Origin: Pseudomonadota bacterium
GTDB lineage: Bacteria > Pseudomonadota > Gammaproteobacteria > Steroidobacterales > Steroidobacteraceae
Assembly: GCA_025355105.1 (NCBI GenBank)
Contig: JANYAE010000044.1
Location: 1-48,411, forward strand
Direction of reading: 5' to 3'
Length of the DNA: 48,411 nucleotides
Made by a program: the position numbers and the translations under genes. Under the pieces are notes generated by a model that did not search any database, had not been told where the DNA came from, and saw nothing but the letters and a program-made list of their open reading frames with translations. Shown one piece after another: positions 25,867 to 33,687 of this stretch (positions are counted from its first letter, which is position 1; every line of letters starts with the position of its first letter).

Positions 25867-26838
25867 TCAGCGCAACAAGGCGGCGCCGACCAGCGCGATG
25901 CAGCCGAGCGCGTGAATCGCGAGCGTGAGCTCGATGCTCTTCTTGAGGCCCTCGCGACGCTGCGGGTCCAGCGAGATGCCGAGCGAGGCCTTGAAGCCCG
26001 CGGCCGCGAACAACAGCGAAGCGATGATCGCCCAGCGCGGCAAATCGTGCCGTACCGCGAGCGCCACGCCCGCCACCAGCGCCACCAGTGTCAGGAGCTG
26101 GTACAGCATCCGTGCGCCGCCGGCTCCGAGCCGAACCGCGAGCGTGCGCTTGCCGGCGTCCGCGTCGGCCACCGAGTCCGGCACTTCGTTGATGAGCAGG
26201 ATCAGCCCGACCCAGACGCTGACGATCAGCGCGAGCAGCCATGCACCGGGATCCACCTGTCCTGCCTGCAGCCAGACGGCGCCGGCCACCGGCAGCGCGC
26301 CGAGCCCGATCGCGCAGGCCAGTTCGCCGGCGCCGCGACCGGAGAGCTGCACCCCCGGCTTGGAATAGAAGTAGCCGAGCGCGAGCCCGAGCACGCCGAG
26401 CAGCGCGACGCCGGACCCGCGCAGGTACGCGAGCGTGAGCCCGGCGGCGAGCGCGGCGACCGCGAGCCCGTACGCGTAGCGCAGCACCGTGGCGCGCGAC
26501 AGGATGCCGTTCTGGATGAAGCGCGAGCCGCCCGTGTAGGGATGGATGCGCAAGACGTTGGCGGGGTCAGTGCCGTTGAGGTCGTCGCTGAAATCGTTGT
26601 AGACGTTGGTGGCGGCGTGCGCGAGCACGGTGGCGAGCACCGCGAGCGCGAACCACAAGCCGTCGAAGGCGTGGTGTGCGGCGCCGGCCCAGGCGGAGCC
26701 GACCAGGACCGGAAGCACCGAGGCGGTGAAGAACTTGGGGCGGGTGGCCAGGAACGCGCGGCGCAGCGCCGCCCCGACGCCCGGCCCGCCAAGTACCGCG
26801 GCCGAGGGTTCGCCCGCAGGCTGCGTGAGTCGATCCAT
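25867..26838 (-). CDS. UbiA-superfamily prenyltransferase, MenA-like
   Basis: 323 residues with about nine membrane helices. The first Asp-rich motif is NVYNDFSDDLNGTD (about residues 95–108) and the second is NEVPDSVADADAGKRTLAVR; both bind the Mg-diphosphate of a polyprenyl donor. ATRPKFFTASVLPVLVGSAWA and the HPYTGGSRFIQNG loop are closest to 1,4-dihydroxy-2-naphthoate prenyltransferases rather than UbiA. No other menaquinone gene is in the window, so the aromatic acceptor is open. It converges on the APE operon with 94 bases between stops. Confidence 0.82.
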   Translation of the reverse strand: MDRLTQPAGEPSAAVLGGPGVGAALRRAFLATRPKFFTASVLPVLVGSAWAGAAHHAFDGLWFALAVLATVLAHAATNVYNDFSDDLNGTDPANVLRIHPYTGGSRFIQNGILSRATVLRYAYGLAVAALAAGLTLAYLRGSGVALLGVLGLALGYFYSKPGVQLSGRGAGELACAIGLGALPVAGAVWLQAGQVDPGAWLLALIVSVWVGLILLINEVPDSVADADAGKRTLAVRLGAGGARMLYQLLTLVALVAGVALAVRHDLPRWAIIASLLFAAAGFKASLGISLDPQRREGLKKSIELTLAIHALGCIALVGAALLR

Positions 26839-27084
26839 GGATGTGCTCCGTGTCAGGCCCGACGCGCGGGCGTCCGGCCGGGGGTGTCGAGCTTAGCGCA
26901 CCGGCGGCCGCCAGCGCGTCAGCTGCCGGCCCGGCGGCTGCCGCAGCGCATCACGCCGCCATCGTCGCGCGACACTACCCCGCGATCGCGTCGCCCGCCT
27001 ACGGAATTGCCACGATTCGACCGGCGCGGTCCGACGCGCATCGTGGCGGTGCGCCCGGCTCGATGCCGTCTGGCGGAGTGCTCC

Positions 27085-27573
27085 GTGGCCTGCGTGCTCG
27101 TCCTCGGAATCGGCAATCCGTTGCTGGCCGACGATGGCGCCGGCGTGCGTGCCGCACTGCGGCTGGCCGAGCGGGCCCGTGGCCGGTCCGACGTCACGAT
27201 CCTGGATGCCGGCACCCTCAGCTTTCCGCTGCTGCCGGCGATCGGCGGCGCCGACGCCCTGATCGCCATCGACGCCATACGCGATGGCGGTCGGCCGGGG
27301 GACCTGCGCGTCTGCGAGGGCGAGGAGTTCGATCGCTTCGTGCGCCGCAGCGGCCGCAGCGTCAACGAGACGAGTCTCGCCGACCTGCTCGAGCGAGCCC
27401 GCGACCTGGGCCGGCTGCCCGCCAAGCGGGTACTGATCGGCGTCGAGCCGCGAACGGTGGACTGGGGCCTCGAGCTCAGCCCGCCGGTGGCCGCCGCACT
27501 GACCCGCTGCGTGGACCTCGCGCTTGAATTCATCGATCGCTGGCAGCCGTCGGCGGAGCTGCGGGCGCACTGA
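27085..27573 (+). CDS. Hydrogenase-maturation-protease-like protein (HybD/HycI fold)
   Basis: 162 residues; GTG at 27085 has GGAG 8 bases upstream. The fold is clear from LVLGIGNPLLADDGAGV at the start, LDAGTLSFPLLP, ALIAIDAIRDGGRPGDLR and a C-terminal VLIGVEPRTVDWGLELSP. These proteases trim the large subunit of NiFe hydrogenases and bind nickel with an acid, an Asp and a His. Where that His is expected (SxHE/Q), this protein has SVNETSL. No hydrogenase gene is in the window. It may be a divergent peptidase with another target. A weak GC stem-loop (27570–27599) separates it from the next, convergent gene. Confidence 0.78.
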   Translation: MACVLVLGIGNPLLADDGAGVRAALRLAERARGRSDVTILDAGTLSFPLLPAIGGADALIAIDAIRDGGRPGDLRVCEGEEFDRFVRRSGRSVNETSLADLLERARDLGRLPAKRVLIGVEPRTVDWGLELSPPVAAALTRCVDLALEFIDRWQPSAELRAH

Positions 27574-27595
27574 GGCGGGTACGGCGCGGCCGGCC

Positions 27596-28831
27596 TCAGC
27601 GCCAGGTGGAGGCGATCACGTGCTCGCGCGTGATGCGCGCGAGGCTGGGCGTGCCGGCCTGGCGCATGATCTGCTGCAGCTCGCGATTCAGGATGTCGAG
27701 CACCGCCTCCACGCCGCTCTGGCCGAAGGCCGCGAGACCCCAGGCCTGCGGCCGGCCGATGCCGACCGCCGTCGCGCCGAGGGCGAGCGCCTTGAAGACA
27801 TCGGTGCCGCGGCGAACGCCGCCGTCGAGCAGCACCGGAACGCGACCAGCGACCGCGGCGGCAACTTCCGGCAGGCAGTCAAGTGACGCCCGCAGCGTTT
27901 CCTCGTTGCGGCCGCCGTGGTTGGAGACGATCACGCCGTCGACGCCGTGCGCCACGGCGAGCGCCGCGTCCTCGCCGGTGACGACCCCCTTGACCAGCAG
28001 CTTGCCGCCGACCAGCGCCCGGAGCCGATCGAGGTAGGCCGGCGTGATGTCCGGCGGCGCGTGCGTCGTCACCTTCGTCAGGTCAAGGCCGGCGTACATC
28101 GGCCCCTTGCGGACGATGTCGTGCGAGTTGTTGAGATGGCAGTCCGGGCAGTGACGGCTATCGACCGCCATCGCCCGTCGCAGCGTCTCGTTGTTGCGGC
28201 TGGGCATGGAGTCGATCGTCAGCACGATCGCGGGGCTGCCGGCGCGTTCGGCGCGGTGCACGACCGCCTCGGTCACGGCCCAGTCGTCGGTCGGATAGAG
28301 CTGCTGCCAGACCGGCGCGCCGCGCGCCTCCGTCACCGGCTCGAGCGCGGTTGACCCGACCGACGACAACATCATCAGCGTCGCGCGGCTGCGCGACGCG
28401 CGCGCGGTCGCGAGCTCGGCGTCCGGGTGAAAGGCTCGCTGGCCGGACACCGCCGAGAGGTAGATGGGCGTGGTCCAGGGTGTGCCGTAGAGGCGCAGCG
28501 TGGTGTCGATGCGGCTGACATCGACGAAGCGGTGGGCACGGATCTCGTAATGCGAGAACGCGTCGTGGTTGCGGGCCACGGTGCGGTCGTCGTCGGCGCC
28601 GGTCGCGAGGTAGCCGAAATGCGCCGGCGGCAGCGCCTCGCGGGCGAGCGCCTCGAACTCCATGACGTTCAGGACCTGGTTGGCGGCCGTCAGCGGCGCT
28701 GCGGCGCGCAGGAACGCGAGCGATGGCGGCAGCGCGTCGCTGCCGGCGGAGCGCGCGGCGAGCGCTGGCAGCGCGACCAGCCCGCCGAGCACCGCGCGCC
28801 GTGACAGCCGCCGCAGTCGTGAAGCTTGCAT
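27596..28831 (-). CDS. Tat-exported FMN-dependent alpha-hydroxy-acid oxidase/dehydrogenase
   Basis: 411 residues from the ATG at 28831, which has GAGGGGAA about 6 bases upstream. The leader RRLSRRAVLGGLVALPALAA is a twin-arginine signal, so the protein is exported folded with its FMN. The barrel carries FGYLATGADDDRT, VLTIDS, LLVKGVVTGEDA, the catalytic His/Arg in VIVSNHGGR, and the FMN-phosphate LLDGGVRRGTDVFKALALGA. These are the lactate/glycolate/mandelate oxidase hallmarks. The substrate is unknown, and periplasmic members of this family are less common than cytoplasmic ones. Confidence 0.87.
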   Translation of the reverse strand: MQASRLRRLSRRAVLGGLVALPALAARSAGSDALPPSLAFLRAAAPLTAANQVLNVMEFEALAREALPPAHFGYLATGADDDRTVARNHDAFSHYEIRAHRFVDVSRIDTTLRLYGTPWTTPIYLSAVSGQRAFHPDAELATARASRSRATLMMLSSVGSTALEPVTEARGAPVWQQLYPTDDWAVTEAVVHRAERAGSPAIVLTIDSMPSRNNETLRRAMAVDSRHCPDCHLNNSHDIVRKGPMYAGLDLTKVTTHAPPDITPAYLDRLRALVGGKLLVKGVVTGEDAALAVAHGVDGVIVSNHGGRNEETLRASLDCLPEVAAAVAGRVPVLLDGGVRRGTDVFKALALGATAVGIGRPQAWGLAAFGQSGVEAVLDILNRELQQIMRQAGTPSLARITREHVIASTWR

Positions 28832-29427
28832 CGAGTTCCCCTCGCGACGCCGACACGCGCCGTCCGAGCAGCATAGCGCGAGCCGCGGCGCCGTCGAGCC
28901 GGGCACGTCCATCGCGTCCGAGCTGCTCGGCCGCGTCGTGGCGGGCGCCTTGCGGCGGCCGCGCGCGGCTGGAGCGGCCGCCTGGCGCGTGATGGACGGC
29001 GCGAGGTGGCCGCCCTGGCGCCCGAGCGCCTCCGAAGCTCGTCACGCGAACTGCAGGGACCGGGAGAAATGGTCCCGCGGCTCGACCGTGTCGCAACATG
29101 AGGTCGTTTCCCGCCATCTGCGATCAGCCCCGGCATCAGTCACGGTTGGCCCCGTCAGCGACGCGCGCGACCCCGCGGCCGGGCGGGACCGCACCGCTGG
29201 GCATTCGGTTGTTCGGCATCGCTGCGGACCGGTCAGTGCGCCTGCCGCCTCGACCGTGAGGACAGTCGATTGAGTCGGCCAGACGGGGTACCGTCAATTG
29301 GAGCCGGATGGACGGGCGCGGCGCCTGCATGCCCGTTCGGGACCTGATGCCACCGCTCACCGATGGCAGCAATCCGGGAGTTCCAATCTACAAAACGACC
29401 GTCAATAGAAACGCCGCGAATTGAGCA
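28832..29427. other. Gene-free stretch at the border of the accessory region
   Basis: 596 bases with no supported gene. GC content begins to fall toward the right end (from about 29350). It contains a possible left end of a Tn7-like element at 29089 (TGTCGCAAC, then GAGGTCGTTTCCC), which resembles the better left end at 32162 (TGTACGCAA … GAGAGTCGTTCCC). No matching 5-bp target duplication is visible for it, so this call is weak. Confidence 0.35.
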
Positions 29428-29814
29428 CTAAGCGCGCTTCGCGATCGCTCGAACTTCGACGAGAGCGCCGTCGGTGATCAGCTCGGAGACGCCGATCGCC
29501 GTCCAAGCCGGATAGGGTTCGGCGATGAACTCATCCTTAACTTTCATGAATGCGCTCAGATGCCGCTTGAGGTCGACATGGTAGGTCGTGATGTCAACAA
29601 CGTCCTGAAGCCCGAGTCCTGCCTGGATGAGATTTACCTTCAATATCCGAAATACCTCCCGAAATTGTGCTTCAGGGTCGGTCGCGATGGTCCGATCGGC
29701 GTGCGTGCCGGTAACGCCGGAGAAGAAGACAAATGTCCCGGTATCGAGGCCCGGGGAGAAGTGCCAGGTGCGCGGATAGTCGGCGAACTCAGCAGTCACT
29801 ATTACCCTGTTCAT
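29428..29814 (-). CDS. RidA/YjgF-family protein
   Basis: 128 residues from ATG 29814 (MNRVIVTAEF). The RidA pattern is complete enough to name: FSPGLDTGTFVFFSGVTGTHADRT at the start, FREVFRILKVNLIQAGLGLQDVVDITTYHVDL, AWTAIGVSELITDGALVEVRAIAKR at the end, with the substrate-binding Arg in EVRA. RidA enzymes hydrolyse reactive enamine/imine intermediates. It looks solitary. Lower GC than the flanking chromosome suggests it belongs to the accessory region. Confidence 0.85.
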   Translation of the reverse strand: MNRVIVTAEFADYPRTWHFSPGLDTGTFVFFSGVTGTHADRTIATDPEAQFREVFRILKVNLIQAGLGLQDVVDITTYHVDLKRHLSAFMKVKDEFIAEPYPAWTAIGVSELITDGALVEVRAIAKRA

Positions 29815-30005
29815 ACTCGTCCACGCTCTTTGCCCGGGAATCGCGCAGTCTAGCCTCGCCACGCGAAGGGCGGCCATGCGGCAACCAGTTCCCGAGGCCG
29901 CGTGGCCGTAGGCGGCCGGGTGCGGGACGGAGTCCGCGGCACACGACCTTGATTTCGGCGCACATCGCGCTGCGTCGCATATGGAGTCGTTACCGGGCGG
30001 CCGCG

Positions 30006-30638
30006 CTAGTTCTTGGACGCGGGGCTCGGCGTGAAGGTCCAGGCCCAGCCAGTCTTCTTGAAGACAAGCGACTTCTTGTCTTCCGAAATGCTCAGGCCGT
30101 TCGATGCGGACAGCGGCATCCCAAGCATCACGGGCGAGGGCACGACCAGCTCCTCCGGGCGCGTGTTGACCTTTGCAGGCACGGGCTTGCGGCTAGCGGT
30201 ACAAGACTGCGCGACGTCGACCAATGGATAGACGGTCTTCACTTGCAGCTCGAGGGCACCCGCCTGACCGTCCTTGATCCCTATCAGCTCGAAATGCTCA
30301 TACTCTCCCTTGAGCACGGGTGCGAGACAGGCAGGCTCGCGGTCACGCGGATTTGTCAGCGTGCTCTTCGTGTTCTGGAAGGTCGGCGCGCCTACCAGCT
30401 TTGATTCGGAGAGCTTCCATGTCAGATCGATCACGACTTGGTCGGTGACGTCGGCACGACCTGACCCGTCGCTAGCGATGTACGGCTGGCCCTGATAGAT
30501 GCCGACGATGTGGTAGTGAACGACGTCGGCGCTGGCCCAACGCATCATCGCGTCCGAATCCATCTGTTGAGCGTGCACGGTCGGCAGTTGCAGCGTGAAC
30601 AGAAAGCTCGATGCAATCATCAGGCGGCGTAAAAGCAT
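30006..30638 (-). CDS. Secreted protein of unknown function
   Basis: 210 residues; ATG 30638 has GAGAGGG about 6 bases upstream and begins a signal peptide (MLLRRLMIASSFLFTLQLPTVHAQQ). The mature part has HYHIVGIYQGQPYIASDGSGRADVTDQVVIDLTWKL, a Cys in REPACLAPV and another in AQSCTAS, and ends WAWTFTPSPASKN. The repeated short strands suggest a beta-rich periplasmic domain. I do not recognise a family. It is isolated between spacers of 191 and 494 bases, inside the lower-GC accessory region. Confidence 0.7.
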   Translation of the reverse strand: MLLRRLMIASSFLFTLQLPTVHAQQMDSDAMMRWASADVVHYHIVGIYQGQPYIASDGSGRADVTDQVVIDLTWKLSESKLVGAPTFQNTKSTLTNPRDREPACLAPVLKGEYEHFELIGIKDGQAGALELQVKTVYPLVDVAQSCTASRKPVPAKVNTRPEELVVPSPVMLGMPLSASNGLSISEDKKSLVFKKTGWAWTFTPSPASKN

Positions 30639-31132
30639 TTCGCCCTCTCGGCAGGCGATGAGCAAGTGGTCGAGACTAAGCGAATGGCGATCCGGCATGC
30701 CGTTGGCACCCGGCGTGTCCTTCCCGGTAGCCCTCCAGCAGCCGATCGCCATGACCCAAGCGCGCTAGGATTTCGCGTTGAATCCGTCGGCGGTGATGAA
30801 ACCCTGCAGCGGACGCCAAGACCGGGCGGGGTCATCCGGGCAGTATGCGCCCGGATTCCCGGTCAGGACTGCTGGTGATCGTCGCGGCTGAAGGTCGACC
30901 TGTCACGGCAGCCGCGTCGCTATGTCGCCGTTGGTCATTTTCTGGTCGAATTCCGGTAGCCGGCTGTGTCGTTGCATCGCAGACCAAGCCTGAGGCCGGA
31001 CTCGAGCGACGTCCGGATCTGACCCCAAGGTGCCTGTGACGACCGACCGCTATCGGGAAGCCGAACGCGTCCATAGCCTCCGACTATCTTCTTCGGGTGT
31101 TGGAGGTGGGCGACTGAAATTGTCCGCAACAG
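30639..31132. other. Gene-free stretch inside the accessory region
   Basis: 494 bases of mixed composition. All frames are short and lack coding character. I see no clear terminal repeat, tRNA or stable hairpin. It separates two genes in the same orientation and may be decayed sequence or the promoter region of the secreted-protein gene. Confidence 0.3.
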
Positions 31133-32011
31133 CTATTTCGGACTAAAGATGAATTTGATGCCCGGATGAGCGGCACGATTCTTACTTGCAACCTCGTAAA
31201 ACCGCTTGAATTCGTTTGCGTCGTCCAGCCTGTCAAACGGTGTTTGAAGTATGTATTCGTTGTCATTGCTATAAGAAATCAATAGCCGAATTACACTACG
31301 TACCTGCGATACCACAGCTTGAAAACGATCAATGACCGTTGCGCGCTGTGCCGCTGTTAGTGCCGAAAGATCGAGGTCGTCCGAGGACGTTTCTACGACG
31401 TGCGCCCCAATTGCTTGGTCCAATGCGGACAATTGCGCATTGAGCAGGGTCGTCCCGCCAGTGGTCGAGTCGAAGATTGCGCGTTCCCTGTCATCCATAT
31501 CCTCGTACCAATTTTGTGCGCCCGCAGGCAGGAGACTGCTCAGTCCGCTGGCCTTCGCGGAAATCCAAACACCCGCGTCCGGCGCATAAATCAAACCGGC
31601 AGGCATGCGGCGAATAGTCAGGGTGCCGGTCGCCCCGGTACGCTCAACAATCGCAATTTGCTCCAATGCCCAGTGCAACATGCCTTCCGCCACCGCCAAA
31701 TCGTCCTTGATATATCGTCGGTTTCCTTCTCCGTTGCGCCGAAGGGCCTCCCCGAGTTCATAACGCTGATGACGATGGTGGAACAATTCCACGGTCTGCT
31801 CCAAACCTACGGCGATCAGAAGACCGACCACAATCGTCGCAATGTGGATGAAGAAACTCTTCCAAGTGTGAATAGCTTCGTGCGGAGTGTGAATCTCGAG
31901 CATAGGTGCTGCGATCTCCGGGGTGGAAAGCGTTTCTGTATCTGCAGGCCTCGCAGCCTTCAGGTTATCTGCAGGTACCGGAGGCATTTCTGGTTCGGTC
32001 CTATCGGCCAT
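31133..32011 (-). CDS. Membrane protein of unknown family with 'HTPHEAIHTWKSFFIHIATIVVGLLIAVGLE' start region
   Basis: 292 residues. A Pro-rich cytoplasmic leader (1–37) is followed by an amphipathic stretch and one membrane helix (about 53–72, FFIHIATIVVGLLIAVGL). A large soluble domain is rich in helices, with ALRRNGEGNRRYIKDDL and AKASGLSSLLPAGAQNWYEDMDDRERAI. I have seen this membrane-anchor pattern repeatedly in uncharacterised proteins of soil bacteria but cannot give a function. Codon use is distinctly less GC-rich than the flanking genes, supporting horizontal origin. Its 5' end lies about 145 bases from the element junction at 32155. Confidence 0.7.
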   Translation of the reverse strand: MADRTEPEMPPVPADNLKAARPADTETLSTPEIAAPMLEIHTPHEAIHTWKSFFIHIATIVVGLLIAVGLEQTVELFHHRHQRYELGEALRRNGEGNRRYIKDDLAVAEGMLHWALEQIAIVERTGATGTLTIRRMPAGLIYAPDAGVWISAKASGLSSLLPAGAQNWYEDMDDRERAIFDSTTGGTTLLNAQLSALDQAIGAHVVETSSDDLDLSALTAAQRATVIDRFQAVVSQVRSVIRLLISYSNDNEYILQTPFDRLDDANEFKRFYEVASKNRAAHPGIKFIFSPK

Positions 32012-32112
32012 GCGTTGGACTCTGGTTAGTAGTTCGCTAGCCTACCGTATGAGGCTAACGGCCGCTTTATCCCGGTGATTTCGGGACCGCGAGTAGCCGC
32101 TTATCGCCGAGC

Positions 32113-32161
32113 GCGGCCGACGTTTCGCGGTGAACGACTTCAGTTCGGGCGCACACTCGCC
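32113..32161 (-). repeat. Second Tn7-like right end (older insertion) and its junction
   Basis: Read on the minus strand from 32155 this is TGTGCG, nine bases, AAGTCGTT (to 32133): the same words at the same spacing as the glmS-proximal end at 36208. The following base plus TCGCC (32156–32161) also matches what follows the glmS-proximal end (A then TCGCC). A weaker inner copy (CGACGTTT, 32118–32125) lies 17 bases further in. It directly abuts the left-end-like sequence at 32162. Confidence 0.6.
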
Positions 32162-32283
32162 TGTACGCAAAAAAAAGAGAGTCGTTCCCTGGCGCGTGGC
32201 CGAGCCGCTGAACTTCCCACGGCGGTGGCGACTGCAGCCGATACGGTCGTTCCCTGACTTCCCAGCTCTGCCGTGGCGTTCCT
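32162..32283 (+). repeat. Candidate left end of a Tn7-like element
   Basis: Starts TGTACG, an A-tract, then GTCGTTCCCTG at 32181–32191. An identical 11-base copy is at 32246–32256 and a degenerate third is at about 32275–32283. Spaced binding sites over about 120 bp are the known layout of Tn7 left ends, in contrast to the close-packed sites of right ends. The five bases before it (32157–32161, TCGCC) recur at 36210–36214 beyond the right end. The rest of 32012–32396 holds no gene. Confidence 0.5.
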
Positions 32284-32396
32284 ACAGAATCTACCGACGC
32301 GCGAATTGAAGTCGCTTCATGGCCGTCTGATGATTGCCGCAATCCAGCGCTCGCATCGCTGAGCGCGTGACACGCGTCCCTGTGAGAGTCCTGTCG

Positions 32397-32630
32397 TCAC
32401 TTGTGAGAGTGTTCGTGGGATTCGTTCCGATGTGACGCGTCCTCCAGTTCGCGATGCGAATGATCGTGCTCGCCGCCGTGGCCGTCGTGCGGATGCGCGA
32501 CGCTGACGCTGGCATGCCCATCCGCGTGCGAATGGCCATGTTGATCGCTGTGGTCATGCTCGCGCACGTGCTGGTGGACGTGCTCGTGCGAATGCTTGTG
32601 CGGCTCGACGTGCGCGTACGTGGTCGTCAT
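32397..32630 (-). CDS. His-rich, probably metal-binding small protein
   Basis: 77 residues with about a third histidine, in HEHVHQHVREHDHSDQHGHSHADGH-like runs mixed with Asp and Glu and no hydrophobic core. Its ATG (32630) has AGGAG 6 bases upstream. Such proteins or domains store or buffer nickel, cobalt or zinc. It lies just downstream of a NiCoT-type permease gene on the same strand, so a role in handling the imported metal is a fair inference. The low-complexity codon pattern (CAC/CAT with GAC/GAA) is also open in other frames, but only this frame has a start with a ribosome-binding site. Confidence 0.7.
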   Translation of the reverse strand: MTTTYAHVEPHKHSHEHVHQHVREHDHSDQHGHSHADGHASVSVAHPHDGHGGEHDHSHRELEDASHRNESHEHSHK

Positions 32631-32842
32631 GGCGCACTCCTATCACTGCCAAGTGCAGATGAGCCAATCAGAGGGCATCGGCTGCGATTCGCCGGCCGGC
32701 CAGCAGGCAAGACGCGTTGCCGTTGTGCGGGTGAGCTGAATTGTGCTGCGCTGCGCGCCCTGTTGCCTACCCTCTCCGTCGAGCCGCCGGCAAGCCGATG
32801 GCCGATGAGCAAGCTCGCGAAGACGATCGCAGCGACGGCTGC

Positions 32843-33565
32843 TCAGAGCAGGATCTCCCGCCCGTTCGTCCAGCGCGCGAAGGCTGGCGCGGCGAGGCGG
32901 CCGGCGCCGATGCCCGCAACGAGCAGGCTGACGCTACCCACGGCAAGGCCATGACGCGCGAGGCCGGCGCGCCAGTGTGTCCGCGGGGGCGATGAGGCGC
33001 GAGATCCAAAGGCCGTTCGCGCCGTCCGTGACGAGCATCCCGAGCAGGAAGGTGTCGGCGAGCGCAAGCGCGTCCTCAAGCCCGCCGAAGTACACCGCTG
33101 TGGCGGTAAATAGTGCCGCCTGGCTGACCGTGTCGAACGAGAGCGCGAACGCGGCGCCGATCGCCATGACGACCCAGGGGTTCGCGCTTCGCCCAGCCCG
33201 CCCAGCAGGCGTCCCTTTAAGGGGACCGGGGCGACGACCTCGTGCGGCGACGCGGTAACGACCGCCCGGAGGTTGAGGATCCTCAGCCGCGTCAGGACGC
33301 CGATCTGGATCCACGCCCCGCTGGCCTCGAGCCAGGCCGGGGTCTCCCAGTGGTCGCTCGCCGAGCCTACGAGCGCGGCGATCGCCATGACGACGGCGCC
33401 GTGGCCCAGCGAGAAGAGCACGCCGCAGAACAGTGAGAACGCGGAGCCGGCTCGGCGGCTGACGCGGGTCAGTCCATCGATCCTCCCAAGATGATCCGCG
33501 TCGAAGCCGTGCTGGATGCCAAACAGCAGGACGACCGCAACCAGCGAAATCCAGTTGTCGGGCAC
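32843..33565 (-). pseudogene. NiCoT-family nickel/cobalt permease, broken by frameshifts
   Basis: GTG at 33565 with GGAGGGG about 6 bases upstream. The first third is intact and carries the family signature FGIQHGFDADHLGRIDGLTR (HxxxxDH, metal selectivity) and the FSLFCGVLFSLGHGAVVMAIA helix. At about 33185–33192 the frame shifts by one base (GEAR to NPWVVMAIGAAFALSFDTVSQAALFTA, the second signature helix). It shifts back at about 32945–32970, ending in VSLLVAGIGAGRLAAPAFARW. So at least two small indels interrupt an otherwise well-conserved permease. Decay or sequencing error are both possible. Confidence 0.7.
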
Positions 33566-33618
33566 CGGAGCCCCTCCGTCGCCACGTCGTGCCGGCCGCG
33601 AGTTCGATCAGGTGGACG

Positions 33619-33655
33619 GTACGTATGTGTAAGAACTTCGTACAATTCATCATAC
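33619..33655. promoter_or_regulatory. Candidate operator between the permease and TonB receptor genes
   Basis: The AT-rich centre of the 122-base divergent spacer holds an inverted repeat GTACG-N15-CGTAC (33619–33643), overlapped by GTATGT (33623) and TCATAC (33650). The last pair resembles the half-sites of NikR (GTATGA…TCATAC) but with a wider gap (21 instead of 16). It could bind a metal-responsive regulator controlling both genes. The regulator itself is not in the window. Confidence 0.35.
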
Positions 33656-33687
33656 TAGCGACTTAGCGCAATCCAAGGGAGAGCGCG

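Noticed and set aside
28158..29117. Minus-strand frame covering the upstream part of the oxidase gene
   Set aside because: Arg/Ala/Pro-rich translation without structure; overlaps the Tat-signal oxidase in another frame.
30050..30085. Inverted GAAGACAAG / CTTGTCTTC repeat
   Set aside because: Falls inside the coding sequence of the secreted protein and is explained by its Asp-Lys-Lys / Phe-Lys-Lys codons.
32543..32556. ATCGC followed by TGT as a possible element border
   Set aside because: It lies inside the His-rich coding sequence and has no GTCGTT-type repeats nearby; a chance match to the target duplication.
32454..32954. Plus-strand frame opposite the His-rich and permease genes
   Set aside because: Val/Arg/Met repeats are the reverse reading of His codons; no start signal or family match.
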